Below the pieces are notes generated by a model. It searched no databases and had not been told where the DNA came from. It saw nothing but the letters and a program-made list of their open reading frames with translations. A program made the position numbers and the translations under genes. Below, one piece after another: positions 22,521 through 35,315 of a stretch of DNA of 64,000 nucleotides (positions are counted from its first letter, which is position 1; each line of letters starts with the position of its first letter). This stretch comes from Cyprinodon diabolis (lineage: Eukaryota; Chordata; Actinopteri; Cyprinodontiformes; Cyprinodontidae). The DNA lies in contig CM060068.1 of assembly GCA_030533445.1 (NCBI GenBank), forward strand, positions 13,731,479-13,795,478. Direction: 5' to 3'.

Positions 22521-25500
22521 TTATGGATAGATAGGCTCAGTTTTGATTGAAGGAGAGATGTGTCCAACCTGTGTGTGTATGTGAGAAACTTTGCCTTGAG
22601 ATGCCCTCATTTTCCACCCTCCTCTTTTTTTGTGCTCTCTGAACCTTTTTGCCTTTTAATCTGCTATCCATATACCACCCTCTCAGCCCACACGGCTCTC
22701 ATTTATCATTCTTATCTTTCACACCAGTATATCTTTTCTTCACCTTCCTCAGTGCGGTGCAGACACAGCTAAAAGCTTTGTTTCCCTTTCAGGTAAAGTC
22801 TCCTTCCTCTTTGTGCACTTCCCCCTTTATGAAATGTCTCAGTTCCTCATGGAAGTTGTAAAGGTTTATTATTATAATTTTTTTTTTACATCTGTAAACC
22901 AACAGGTTTTATAAACCAATAACAAATGGAACTAGATTTGTGTAGTTCGTCTGTGACTTTCCTTAAAGCTGGCAGCGTTAACAATCAGTCATTATTGATT
23001 AGAGTGGTCTGTTTACAGCACTGAACGTGCTGCAACAAGGGCTTTTTGTACTGTACAGCTGCTATGCTCTTTAAACTATGCAAGGCATTGAGCTAGCATT
23101 CAATGGAGTAATTAGAAGCTGTTAGTGGGTCTATACAATAATATACTGGGTTTCTGTATGGTGGTTTAAAAGTCTTAAATTGATGTTCATGTTTCTTATT
23201 AAAACATCTTTAATATTGCCCAGAGATTCCATATTGGTTCTAGTTAACATTAAATTTACATAGCATGAATGTTTGCATGCAGTATGTTGTAATTCTGAAT
23301 CATGTATTAAGTTGTTATTATGTGTTTTTAAGACTGCAAGATGCAGATCAGCAATAGCTCTTTAGAGAGAATTTATTATAGTCTTGGTGAAAAGCAGAAA
23401 AAAATAAAATCAAAACTTTTGGTGAGTTTTTAACTGCTGGGTCCTTTATCATCTTTAGTTGTTGAAAATTGTTTTTCCCCCCAATATCAATTCCCATTTT
23501 TTTCTTCAAGAAGCGTTTAAAGATTATTTTCTTCTTGCCATCCTGCCATCAGTTGTCTTTTAAATGTTTCTTTTCTGGAACAGCAGAGGTGACGCCAGGT
23601 GACAAGGTGATTGGATTTGCGTTTTCACTACAAAAAGTGTGCAAAACTATGTCGATATTCTGCTATAATTTCGAAGATGCAATATTTGGTTTCAATTAAA
23701 TAACAAATACATTTGAAATGCACGTAAATACGCTAAGCACTAACTCTTGAAAAAACATGGCAGCAACGGTTGTACACATGAGATATATATCCATATTTTA
23801 TCCACGCTCCAGTGCTCATTGGCTCATCGTTGCAAATTAAACATAAAATAGAGTCTGAGGCTGTTTGTCAATATGTGCACTTGTGCATTTTCATGTGCTT
23901 GTGAAAGGTCATCAGCCTTAGCCCTAGTACTGTTTCAATTCACAAGAACACAAGACGAAGAACGGTCAAATATTGTTCTCGCCTCTCCCTATTTACCGAG
24001 CAGGCATCAAAGCAGACTTGTGCGTTCATAAGATTGAAAACTCTCCCATCATGCACTGCGGCAGCTTCGAGTGGGCGCTCACAGAGTATTAGGTTAGAAG
24101 TTCACTTTTCTGTTGTCCTTGTTCTACAATAATAGGTTTTAAGATCATTTAAGGCGAGAACATTATACATTTAAGCTTCCAAATGGCTGCTAATATTTCT
24201 ATGTCCAACATTCCTGCCGGGTCTCTTTCTCCTGTTCTGTTGCTGCCTCTGAAATGATGATGATGATGAGATGTTTAAATATCTCATAGAAAATAACCTT
24301 TTACGTTTTTATAGCCTATTTCAATTGCTGTGCTTCCTCTTACTTATTTTATAGAGCTAACCTTGTGAGTTCTCCATCAGTGACATAAAAAAAATGATTT
24401 TATTGTGTAAAAGTGATGGTTCTCTGGTGACAGTCAGGTTATAAAACTCGGGAATGTCTTATACTTATGTTAAAACACAAGCGTCTTGTTGTTTAACATG
24501 GGTCTCATATTGAAATAAGAATTAAAGACAATTTTTACTGAAATCTGAGGAAATTAACTGATTTATTAGAGATTTGTTGTAATAATACTTACAGTATATT
24601 TAAAAAAAAAAAAAAAGATATTGTTTGATATTTTTTATCTCACTAGTTGAACTAAAAGTAAAAAAGCACACCCTTTTGGTTGCGAGGAATTTGTTAGGTT
24701 TGACTTTATTAACCACTTTTAGATCTTAACGTTCACAGAGAGACAATGTGAAAGCTGCGTGTGATTCCCAGCAGCTGTCTGTGTGTAATTCTGCTTTTCT
24801 CTGCTCCACTGACCGAACCTTTAAACACATTGTTTTCCACCGGTCAAAGAAATGATCTGGCCCAGAGTTGCTCTGAGAGACTTTGGGCCCACGTATTCTC
24901 CTCTTTCTGGTTTCTCCATCTTCTCTCCTTCCTTTGCTGAGTTGTGTTCATTATTCCTCCTCCTACAAGTCCTACCATGACTACTTCCTTTTGTTCATCC
25001 TCAGCGTTTAAATTTATTTCTAAAATAAATATTCATGTTCTTTGGTATAAGGATTTGATCTGCCGTTCTCTCCACAACCTTTGACTATCAACACCTACTC
25101 CTGTTTCTCCGCTCCTTGGGAATTTAGTTTTTCTCTTTAATTGCTCCATCCCATATCTACTGTCTCCCTCTGTATTTTTTCTCTGCTGTATTTTCACTAA
25201 CCCTCCTCCCCCTCTTATTTGTGTCACTCAGTCGATTTTTTAGCGGCACTAATCTGTTGTAGCTGTATAATTATGATTGTTAATATGTTTTAGGATTAAC
25301 CGGGTGTCTGTGTTGTAAAGCAGTCCAGTCCCCATCATATTCCTTCACAGCCCTCAGCCTATCATTCTCAGAGGCAGCTCGCTTTCTGTCTATCTTCATC
25401 AGTCTCCCCTCCTCCCTTTGCCAAATACTACTCACTGAGTGCGGTTGCTGAATGCCGTCGCTTCTGAGTATCCACAAAATCCATTTTGAATATATATTTG

Positions 25501-27059
25501 AATATACCTATTTAACAGAAATGCCCTTTACGTCACATCCGCCAAACAGTCCGGGAACTTCAAATTCGAAGTAAATTCAAGGTTCAGATTTCTAGCAGAT
25601 AAAGATAAAAGTAAAGGTTAAAGGTTTTGTGTCAGAACTGCCTTGTATTTGAAACTATTTTAATTCCACCCAGTTTTATTCGAAGAAAGGCAGTCCCAAT
25701 GCGTGATGCTGTGGAAATAGTCATGTTGTGTTCTAGGGATAACCCCCTGGACATGACTTAGGAAATTGTGTTAGTTTAGATTTCTTAGTTCCAACCTTAC
25801 CACGTTCTCCAACAATGTTTTTAATAGATTTTAGCTAATATCTGAGTACCTAATTTGAATGGAAATACCTTTACTCAACTCCTTAGTTTAAGACGCCTGT
25901 TGAATGTTGTCTAAATACTTTAGAAAAACCCAAATAATTCCCTTAAGCTGATAAGAAATATAAATGATGGCTGACATAAACTCAAGAAAACACTTAAAAA
26001 TGAAACTAAAAAGTACTTTAGCCAGAGCTATCAATCTTGATTGATGAATATGGATTTGTTATGGGAGAATGTTTAACTGTATTTAGAAAAATACTAACAT
26101 TTTTCCATCATTAGTATTTAAAGAGATGAATGTGGTTAAATAAGCAGTTCAGATGGGTTGCTAGCTTGCATAGCAGAGGGAGGAGAAAGGAGAGCCAGAA
26201 AATGAGGGAGGAGAGGAAAAGGAACAAGGGGAGGCTGTTTTCACGGGGAGTAACCAGGAAGTCATTACGTTGTTGATGGACTTTTTTAATTGACTTTGAC
26301 GAAACGGAGTAGTGTGTTCCTGATTTGTTTCTTTTTGTATGTGAATATCCTGGCTGTTTTAGAATATTAGACCTTTCCCAGGTAACAATCAAACCATGAA
26401 GCCCTGAAAAAGTAAAGTAAACAGTTCCTACAGGTGCCCACTGACTTCTGTTCTGATTAGGAATAAAATGAAACCAGTCGATCTGTAGCAGGTTCTTCTG
26501 CTTTACCCAACAGTTTTTAATATGTAGTCTTGTGAAGTGTGGTCTTTGTTATATTTAAAAAAGGACAACTTTAAAATGGTTTGAAGCAACATGTTCTTTT
26601 GTATTGTTAGAGGCTTAAAATAAGGCACAGTTAAGATCTCTAGAGGATTTCACAAACTTTGTGTAAGTTATCGACAGACTGATCCACTTTTTTAACAGAT
26701 TACAATTGTACTTTTTACTACATTTTCTGATACAAGTGATTGGAAATGTGGTAATGTGATTGTCTATTCACAATTGCAAACTTGGAATGTAGGTTTGTGT
26801 TATACTTGTTTGATAAATACTACAAGCTCAGTGGTTATAGAGTAGTACATTTATAGCTCTTTATCTCTGTAACTTCATACCAGGCATAATTTATGTTCAT
26901 CACTCTTAGGCAGTTTAAACAGTTTCTGACCAGGTGAAGACCTGAAGTTTACACAGTCAGTTTTTCTTATCAATATTTCCTTGCAGCGTAGCAGTGGGTT
27001 GAAGGGACTGTTTTTGCATTCTCCACTGCACTAATTTTTCTTTTGGTAGGAGGTAAAGG

Positions 27060-27840
27060 AGGTAAAACATATCCATACCATATATCAGCTTAGGCTGATT
27101 AAAATTTTGCATATCGGCCTAATTTTACTGTTGTTGTTTTTTGTGTAAGTGCACGGTAACAACCGACAAACAGAGGCAGTGAATGGGAGCTGCCAGCCTC
27201 TGAGCCAGCCAGGCTACCCGTCTCGTCACAGTCATCTAAATCTAATGGAGAAGGCATCTGTTTAATGAAAAAGCATTACTGTAGAATTTCAGGAAAAATA
27301 CTCATCTCCTCCGATTTAAATAAACAAGCGTCACCTTTCTCTCGCTCCCTAAACTGCAGAAATGGCATATGACTTACTAGGAACCACATTAAGCACAGCC
27401 AGTGATATAAAACTAGCTACTTAACTTCTAACTGGTTGTAACGTAAGCTTCTGTCCGGAAGCAACAAAAACACGGCATTCGTTAAAATGTATGCCATCTT
27501 GTGTGCGCAGGTGTTTCTGCATGTTGGATGTATTTCCTCCCGCGGATGTAATTGCCACAATGATTGGAAAGCGCCTTGCTGCCGTCTTTCTCTTCCTTAA
27601 AATGAAGCCAATCTTTTGATCGCTTTGACCGCTTTTGTTTTGCTTTTCTAGACTTACGCCTGGTCACGATGTACTTGCTTACTGAATGCCGTGTGCGTAA
27701 CCTGCGTAAAAGAAACATGACCTAAGTCGTGCTGCCCAGTGCTAGGCTCTGATGCTGCCTGGAATCGTTAAGAGAATCGTTAAGCGACCTGCCAAACAGT
27801 GCCATACAATTTCGATTCCCATGCCTAGTCTTTTATGAGT
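27060..27840 (-). mobile_element. hAT transposon fragment with degraded BED zinc finger
   Basis: On the minus strand, 27,482-27,718 encodes SKDWLHFKEEKDGSKALSNH followed by CGNYIRGRKYIQHAETPAHT. This has the BED-finger layout (W-x-HF ... A-x-C-x-x-C ... H) of ZBED/hAT transposases, but the first zinc-binding Cys reads Ser. The minus-strand 5' side begins CTAGGCATGGGAATCGAAAT near 27,830, a typical hAT-like terminus in fish. The catalytic part is missing and the left boundary is not established. Confidence 0.5.
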
Positions 27841-30070
27841 GTATTGGCCCAAATTTCAGTGCAACGGTCAAAAATTTCAGCATAGCAGCCCACTATGCTG
27901 AAAAAGTTGGTGAAAAACATTGACCAAAAATTTTAAACAAACCCTTTTTAATTAGAATAATTTTATAACAAGAAATATGTCTGCAGGGTTCTCCCCAGTG
28001 CATTTAATCGGAACTGGTTGTTTCACTCAGACAAGTCCCTGTTAGGTGAAAATCAGGCCGTTTTACTGACGTCAGCACAGACTCTCGTTACATGGAAACT
28101 TTTAGAATCACAATGAAATTATGCCGATACCCTGACATCTAATGAGTGAAACGAACACAGACACAGTGTTTTAAACACATTTACCTCTTTACTTGCAGAC
28201 ATGAGCGAAGCACTGTCAAAATGTAAACCCTCACTGTTAAGATTTTTATTGGCAACCCAAGGCAGGTGAACACAATACAGCGCTGGAAGCAGAGAGCAAG
28301 CTTTAAAAAAAGCAACCCAGAGAACCCTGATCTGTTTTTCTGATCTGACTATACCACCCGTGCAACGGTGGTATATATTTATGTCGATGTTTTCAGAGGT
28401 CTTTGTCAGCAGTTAAGGGAGTTTTTCTTGTCAAACACCGGTCCAAAAGCCTCATAAAAAATACTGAAAACCTTAGAAGGTAAGAAGGATTTCTCCTACT
28501 TAGAAATCTTATAAAAAATCAGTCAGGAAGAAGCTTGAGGAAAATAAAGATGAAACCCTATAAGAGCATGCAGAAATACTTTATATAGCTGGAACCTTAG
28601 GATCCTTTCAAACAGCCTTCTACTGAAAGAAGTTTGCTTGGAGGACAGGTAAACAGTAGTTCCATTAGAATGGGCAAAATTGAAGAAGAGACCTGAATGA
28701 ACAAGCTCCCTAAGTTGTAAAACATTCTGGCTCCATCTCAGGTCACAAGCAATTATATTTGAGAATGAAGGAGAGGCAGGGAGGAGGTGCGTACTTGCTT
28801 CTCTTTGGACGAACCGCAGGAATGTGTTAAATCACTCATTCTGCTCTATTCTGTTGACTTAGGTAAAGTGCAGTACTTTTATGTTCTCTTTTGAATCAGC
28901 CTTCCACTAACCTTTCTATACATGATGGGCTAATGCTGGCTTGGAAGGAGTCATTATGCAGAGCTTGCTTAGCATGTAGGTAATCTGATGGCCCTGCTTG
29001 ATAATCAGAACCCTTGACTTTTACATGCATATTGCCAAAGCCAGACTTTTAGTACAAATGTGAATTTCTATACTAAGGCCTCACTACAGACCTTAGTTCT
29101 ACTGTGGTGTCTTATTTTTTTGTGTAGGTCAATCTTTTCTAGGATCTAAAGTTGGATTACTATACTAATGTACCTTTTTGTTTCTCCTGTTTATAATTAG
29201 GATTTTTTAAACAGATAATAAAACTAGATTGCTTTGCTCTCACCTATCAATTTTTAAGGTTGACAGCCTTTAGCTTTGTGTCTTACCTTCTGTAGCAAGA
29301 ACTCCAAAGGGGCTGTTGGTGCTATAAAAACAATTGCAGGTCACCAAAGGAATGAGGGTGTTGGTCTAATGCAAATACCTTCTACCACAACTGTTTTTTC
29401 ACTTTACATAGTTGATTCTGTACAAGCTTTGGGGCAAAGACCAGCTGTAAATATCTTTTCTATCAAGTGTGTGTGACTTCATGTGGTTAGAAGTTGTTGC
29501 AATTAAAATTTTCTATGCTTGATTAAACACAAAAGATTAAATTACATTTTAACTTTAGTGTTTAGTACTTGCAAAAGGGATAGACTTTTTTTTTCTATTT
29601 CAACCTCCAAAGAAAGAAAAATCGAGACTCCGCATCACACTAATAACACCAAACCAAAAAATGGTTTTCTACGGCATTTTGGCGACATATATGTTTGTTT
29701 TTGCACTGCTCTGAAATTCCATATCAATGCGTTTTGCACCATGTTTTATTAAAAAAAAATGTTTTATTTTACTGCTAAGCTGCTGTTCATTTACTGTCCA
29801 AAAACTGTACAAAACGAAATTTCATTTTTTATACACTCTTTGTATACAAAATGACAATAAAAGTTGTCTAAGCCTAAGGCTAAAAGTTATTATGCACTTT
29901 TAAAACCTCATTGTTTTTGACTTAAATTCATATTTAAAACATTGTGTGTATACGGAAGCATCCATGTTAAAGCAAAATCTAACAATTCTCACCAGGATCG
30001 CTACTCATTTGAATTTTAGAGAACAAATGTTCCATGTTTGACATTTTTTGTTGTTGTCAATAAATATAGA

Positions 30071-30190
30071 CACAATCCATCCATCCACCTTCTCCCACTT
30101 ATTCCGTCAGCGTCGCGGTGGGGCTGGCATTCTATCGGCAAATTACGGTACACCCTGGACAGCTCGCCGATCCATCTCAGGGCTGTACAC
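30071..30190 (-). mobile_element. SINE-like repeat with GGATG tail, inverted copy
   Basis: 'caatccatccatccaccttctcccacttattccg', then 'gtcgcggtggggctggcattctat', then 'cggtacaccctggacagctcgcc' and 'gatccatctcagggc' are the reverse complement of the 3' part of the family at 8.4 and 34.8 kb. It is truncated at its 5' side. Confidence 0.65.
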
Positions 30191-31493
30191 AATATGATTA
30201 TTGAAATTTGGTTTCCAGTTATTTTTACTGGAAATTAACTTATTTTATACTGGCAATTAGCAATTTTACATTAAAGTAAAATTAAAAGATTCTGGATTTT
30301 TCTTGGAAGTATAATCCTACATAAATTATAATCCTCGACTGTCAGTCGACAGTGTTCATACTATGTAAAGTGACTTGCTGTAACTTTATACAGTAGAACA
30401 TTACAGCTCATTGTTTTAGAAAAGCAGGAAGTATGAGCAGCAAAATAAAACCACGAGCTACCAGCTGTTAAACAGTTATTGTTGAAGTAGTTTGATTTTC
30501 ATCTGTATAAATGTCAGTGAAGTGAAAATTATTTCTAATCTGTGATATTGCTTTATTGTGAGCAAAAAATCAGGGCTGGGCAATTAATTTTATTTGTAAT
30601 ATAAGCGCAGTTTATATACACATTTATACAGTTTATATACACAAAATGCTATTTTCATATAGAAGAGGCAATCAGTTTGGGTCACATTACATTTGAAGAA
30701 GTGTAAGTGGTTTGCTCATTTTAGCCCTTTAGGTGGCAGTACTATGCTTAGAGTGGGTTTACTGCTACACCGAAAGAAAGAGATAGTTGCAGCTAGCGCA
30801 CAGATCCATGCATGATAGTAGAAGTAAGCAATTTTCTATGCAACAATAACAGTAAAGTCCTAAGACAATAAAATTTGGGGAAAAAAGAAGCTTTTCAGGT
30901 CATGAAACCTTGACATGCTTGTAGTTTGTGCAAAGAAAGAACATAAAATTGTATCAATTGAAAATAATCGCTAGTTTATTTTTTTTGCAAAACATTACAA
31001 AAATGAATGTTTTATTACAATAAAGTTTGCTCCATCTGATTAACTGATAATGTGAGAGATGAATGCCACATTATCCTGTCGAGGAGTGCCACAACGGAGA
31101 GGTCAGACAATCGGACAAATGAGTTGAGACCTTTGGTAGATTATTAACATTGTTTAATAGCTACAAGGATACATAGCACACTTAATGAACTTTTGTTTGT
31201 GTCATAAAACGAGACAGTGGACCCAGTATTCAAGGTGAGACATTCAGTAGGAAATTTCAAAACGTTTACTAAAATAAAAACAAATAAAAATAAAGTGGAG
31301 CTGCTCGGATCTATGGCTTGTGGATGCTGCAGGAGCCCATCACAGACACTGTGGGAGAAACACAGGTAAGTGACTACGATCATCTGACAGAAGATGATGA
31401 TCTCAGTGAGTCACTTACCTGGTTTAACAGTTCAGTCCATCACCCATGAATGGGGTGCAATCCAGCCGATGGGCTGACAGCTCATCATTAAAT

Positions 31494-31842
31494 TAGGGCT
31501 TAAACAGTTAATCTGATTAATAGTGATTAATCACATTAGCTGTCAACTAACTTAGTAATCGATTAATAATTACCCGTAGTAAAAAAACTTTAAGGCTTTA
31601 GCTGACAGAAAAAACAACTTATAGCAGCAATTATACCTAAATTGTAAAAAGATATATAAATATTTTGCATTTCACATAAAAACTTTTTCCTCTGTAACTA
31701 TGCTCTACTCAGAAGTCAAGTAGAAATATTTTAGCTTGACCTGATTTCATTCTGTTATAAATCTTCTTTAAGATTTATCTGCTTATTAATTGATGAATCA
31801 AAAAATTAATCGATTAGCAAAATTAATGTTAATTGCAGCCCT
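31494..31842. mobile_element. hAT-like MITE with AATCGATTA motifs
   Basis: Starts TAGGGCTTAAACAGTTAATC and ends AATGTTAATTGCAGCCCTA, giving inverted termini TAGGGCT. Repeated (A)ATCGATTA(AT) words occur near both ends. Flanks cattaaat and catgattt match at six of eight positions, a possible decayed 8-bp target duplication. No coding capacity. A partial relative lies at 52,128-52,200. Confidence 0.6.
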
Positions 31843-31848
31843 ACATGA

Positions 31849-32050
31849 TTTTTTTTATTTTTAGTTTTTACAGTACTAGTGGCTCTTTTTTATGGACAGT
31901 AGGTTGATAGGAAAGGGGAAAGGAGAGGAGGGGGAGACATGCGGGAAAGGACCACAGGCCAGATTCGAATCCGGCTCGCCCGCATCGAGGACTAAGGCCT
32001 CCGTACATGGTTCATGTGCGCTAACCACTACGCCACCAAAGCACGCCTAT
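31849..32050 (-). mobile_element. tRNA-derived SINE
   Basis: On the minus strand the head reads GGCGTGCTTTGGTGGCGTAG, then TGGTTAGCGC (polymerase III A box TGGCGTAGTGG) and later GGATTCGAATCTGG (B box). The body contains 'catgtctcccc', 'cctatcaacctactgtcc' and an A-rich 3' tail at 31,849-31,860. The A-to-B spacing implies a long variable arm as in Leu/Ser tRNA-like heads. By recall this is a widespread teleost SINE. A second copy of its 5' half lies at 32,548-32,614, created by the tandem duplication. Confidence 0.75.
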
Positions 32051-33079
32051 TAAATAATTAATAGTATATATTCTATTGGTCTTATACTTTTATTCTACGA
32101 CCTAAAAGTATCCCGTTTTGTTATATTTTGTTTATGGTAAGTCTGAGTTCAGTATTGTGTGAAGAAACCACAGTTTCTTGTTTATACAGTCTGTATTTAA
32201 TTCTGCATGTAGTAAAAAAATAGTTCTTCATATTCTGATCTAAAGGCCATGATCATGTGCGGTGTAATACTGTGTGAATATTTATGTGTGTTTGTCATGT
32301 TCACATTTTAAAGACACAAACTTGAAGTTGTTGTAATTTGATTATATCCTGTTAATTTTTCTTGCTATATATTGGGTAAAGACAGCTTTACAAAATTAGT
32401 ATGTAGCAAAAAGTGTTGAAGTTTTGTATTTATTCTCTCATAATCAGAAGAACCACCTTTCACTGTTGCGATTTTTCTGCAAAATAGCCCAGCCTCTTTC
32501 AGATCAGATGCATCTGAGGACTAAGGTCCGCATCGAGGACTGAGGTCCGCATCGAGGACTAAGGCCTCCGTACATGGTTCATGTGCGCTAACCACTACGC
32601 CACCAAAGCACGCCTATTAAATAATTAATAGTATATATTCTATTGGTCTTATACTTTTATTCTACGACCTAAAAGTATCCCGTTTTGTTATATTTTGTTT
32701 ATGGTAAGTCTGAGTTCAGTATTGTGTGAAGAAACCACAGTTTCTTGTTTATACAGTCTGTATTTAATTCTGCATGTAGTAAAAAAATAGTTCTTCATAT
32801 TCTGATCTAAAGGCCATGATCATGTGCGGTGTAATACTGTGTGAATATTTATGTGTGTTTGTCATGTTCACATTTTAAAGACACAAACTTGAAGTTGTTG
32901 TAATTTGATTATATCCTGTTAATTTTTCTTGCTATATATTGGGTAAAGACAGCTTTACAAAATTAGTATGTAGCAAAAAGTGTTGAAGTTTTGTATTTAT
33001 TCTCTCATAATCAGAAGAACCACCTTTCACTGTTGCGATTTTTCTGCAAAATAGCCCAGCCTCTTTCAGATCAGATGCA
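31981..33079 (+). repeat. 532-bp tandem duplication, 567-bp period
   Basis: 31,981-32,512 and 32,548-33,079 appear identical base for base by eye, starting CGCATCGAGGACTAAGGCC and ending TCAGATCAGATGCA. The 35-bp spacer (32,513-32,547) consists of two further partial copies of the 19-20 bp SINE word CATCGAGGACTAAGGTCCG. The left edge lies within the tRNA-like part of the SINE. Either a very recent duplication or an assembly artefact. Confidence 0.9.
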
Positions 33080-34525
33080 GAGCATAGATAATTGCAAATT
33101 GTCATTTCTATAGCAGATTTCAAATGAATTCAGTTCTTTTCTTAAACCGTTACTAACTGGTCCACTGAAGCTCTGGCTGTATAGTTAGAGTTGTTATCCT
33201 GCTGAAATGTGGATTCATTATTGTACCAGCTCTAAACGGCTGCCTTTTTTCTGCTGGAGACAATAATCCCATAGTATGATGCTGTCACCTCTATGTTTTA
33301 CCATTAGGATGATGTGTTAGTGGATCATGTGCTGTTTTACTAGTATTATGTTTCTTCTGGATAGAAATTAAGTCTATTTTATATCAAAAAAGATATCCAG
33401 GAGATATGTTTTGTAATCTTCCACATTTGTTGAAATTATAAAATGATATAAACAGCACATGATCTTCAGAATAGATGTAACTAAGGTAACACTGCCTACC
33501 GCTGTCTGGGTTATGTCCAAATCATTTATGGATTATCAGGAGATGCATCCATGACATCTACCATCTAGAACCAACATATATCAAAGCTGTAAACGTCTCC
33601 GTCACATTTCTTTGTGTTATTGTGGATTGTTATATTTTGATACAAATGAAATTGTGAAGTTCTTGTGTGAAATGACCTTTAGATGGATGTACAGAGCGGC
33701 TCCTCTGTTCCATGCGCCTGACCCTGGAAGAAAGATTTAATGAAGCACCTCCCTGTTATATTTTGATGGATACCTTTCTGTAGGCGGTGTACAGCTTTTT
33801 GAATGTGGGTGTATGTATGCGCTAGTGTGTTGTTGTCTCAATATGTTGTTCAACAACCGGCTCTGTGTAGTCAGCTGTCCGGTACAGTGTCGGTGTCATT
33901 AATCACAGACCCAACACGGCAGAGAACAGGGGGTTAGGAGGGAAAGAGAATGGGCCAGGCGAGAGTCGTAATCTCTACAAGGCACCTAGAGAAAGATGTG
34001 GAACCAAAGGGAGCCATTCAAGAAAAGGTTGTTTAAGCTTTCAGCAGGCGGTTTGTGAGCAGTAGATAAGGTTGTTTGGGGATGGTTTCCTTTTTAAAGG
34101 AAACAAACTATGCAATGTTTTCGAAAGCTGACAATTTCTTTATGCCTTGGGGAAATATCTTTGACATGCCCCCAGAGATAGAGGGCAGCAGCTCCCTCTC
34201 TCAGCTTACACTGACGCATTTTATCCGGCCACTTGACACTAGATTAAAACACTTAGCTTTAACCCACCCCGTTTTTTCTTTGAATCTATGACTTTTAAGA
34301 AAATGCTGAAATTGTGCTCTTTCTGATAATTATTATTAAACCTTTTATCACAGGTTTCTGTATAATGTAATTTGGAATGTCTCTGTAAGGTGCCTTTAAT
34401 GACTTGTGTTATGAATTACCTCAACATAAATAAACTTAATTGTATAAGTTTTGAAAGTAAAATAGAGTCTCCAATTTAGTGTCAAACAGCTGATATTAAC
34501 TGTAAACAAATTATGCTTTTTTCAG

Positions 34526-34627
34526 GAGGGGGATTTTCTTGTTCGAACCCACCATGTAGAGTACTGTGATGGTGGTATACTGGACCCTGATGACATACTC
34601 AGTGATCTGGTGGAGGACAAAGACAAG
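34526..34627 (+). CDS. pard3b: Par-3 family polarity scaffold, second coding exon
   Basis: The exon is 102 bp, phase 0 on both sides, bounded by TTTTTTCAG|GAG and AAG|GTAAGG. It encodes EGDFLVRTHHVEYCDGGILD then PDDILSDLVEDKDK, continuing directly from ...LLEQ of the previous exon. This is the second half of the Par-3 N-terminal PB1-like domain; the acidic DGGILDPDD stretch is the hallmark of the family and contributes to oligomer contacts. LDPDD and VEDKDK are closer to vertebrate PARD3B than to PARD3 (from memory). The following residues, expected to resemble LIAVFEE, should be on the next exon, which I could not find before position 64,000. Confidence 0.9.
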
Positions 34628-34804
34628 GTAAGGAAGCTTTAAATCCTCATGGGTTTGTTGTTTTGCGTGGTTATATTGGTTATAATCCTCCTGAAATGGG
34701 GAATTTTAACAAGTAACGTAATGTTTGTTACTTATCCAGCTTGTGTGAATAGTTTTCAAGAATTGTCGAGTAAACGCAACATTCTCTTATATTTGAGATA
34801 ATTG

Positions 34805-35135
34805 AGGCGCAGTGGGCATCAGTAGCCCGGGGTGTTTCTGCATGGAGTTTGCATGTTCTCCCTGAGCATGCAATGGTTCTCTCAGGGTACACCCGCTTCC
34901 TCCCACAGTCCAAAAACATGACTGTGAGGTTTACTGGCTTCTCTAAATTCTTGTTAGGTGTGAGTGTATGTGTGAATGGTTGTTTGTCCTGTTTGCCTCT
35001 GTGTTGCCCTGCGATGGACTGGCGACCTGTCCTGGGTGTACCCCGCCTCTTGCCCATTTACAGCCGGAGATGGGCACCAGCACCACCAGGGCCCAAGCAG
35101 GGTTAAGCATAACGGAAAAGGGCTGGATGGACTTA
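34805..35135 (+). mobile_element. SINE with GGATG tail (copy 2, longest)
   Basis: Starts near 'ggcgcagtggg' (remnant of a tRNA-like head) and continues with 'tggagtttgcatgttctccc', 'cctcccacagtccaaaaaca', 'gtgaatggttgtttgtcc', 'gccctgcgatggactggcg', 'taccccgcctcttgccc' and 'gggctggatgga'. This is the most complete member of the family in the window. The head is shortened. Long open frames across it on both strands are repeat artefacts. Confidence 0.75.
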
Positions 35136-35290
35136 ACAAGTTTTTAAAAAGAAATGAAAATGAAAAAAAAAAAGCAAAGTCAGATATCAATAAAATCAAA
35201 GTAAAAAAACATTAAATTTAAATAAAAACTATTACAGTTTGAATAGCTCAAAATAAGTTGCTTCACCCAGATCACTTATTGTCTTTATAT

Positions 35291-35315
35291 CCGTCCGTCC
35301 ATCCATCCATCCATC
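35291..35315 (+). repeat. (TCCA)n / (TCCG)n microsatellite
   Basis: About six tetramer units CCGT/CCAT; possibly the isolated tail of an inverted GGATG-tail SINE. Confidence 0.8.

Noticed and set aside
30569..31020. CAGGGCTGGGCAATTAATTT, a hAT-like terminus
   Set aside because: No matching right end or target duplication found, so an element could not be delimited.
31849..32050. Functional tRNA gene
   Set aside because: A and B boxes are present but the cloverleaf is degraded and a SINE body with A-rich tail follows.
34849..35106. 85-codon open frame and overlapping minus frames
   Set aside because: Wholly inside a SINE copy; similar translations occur wherever this repeat is present.
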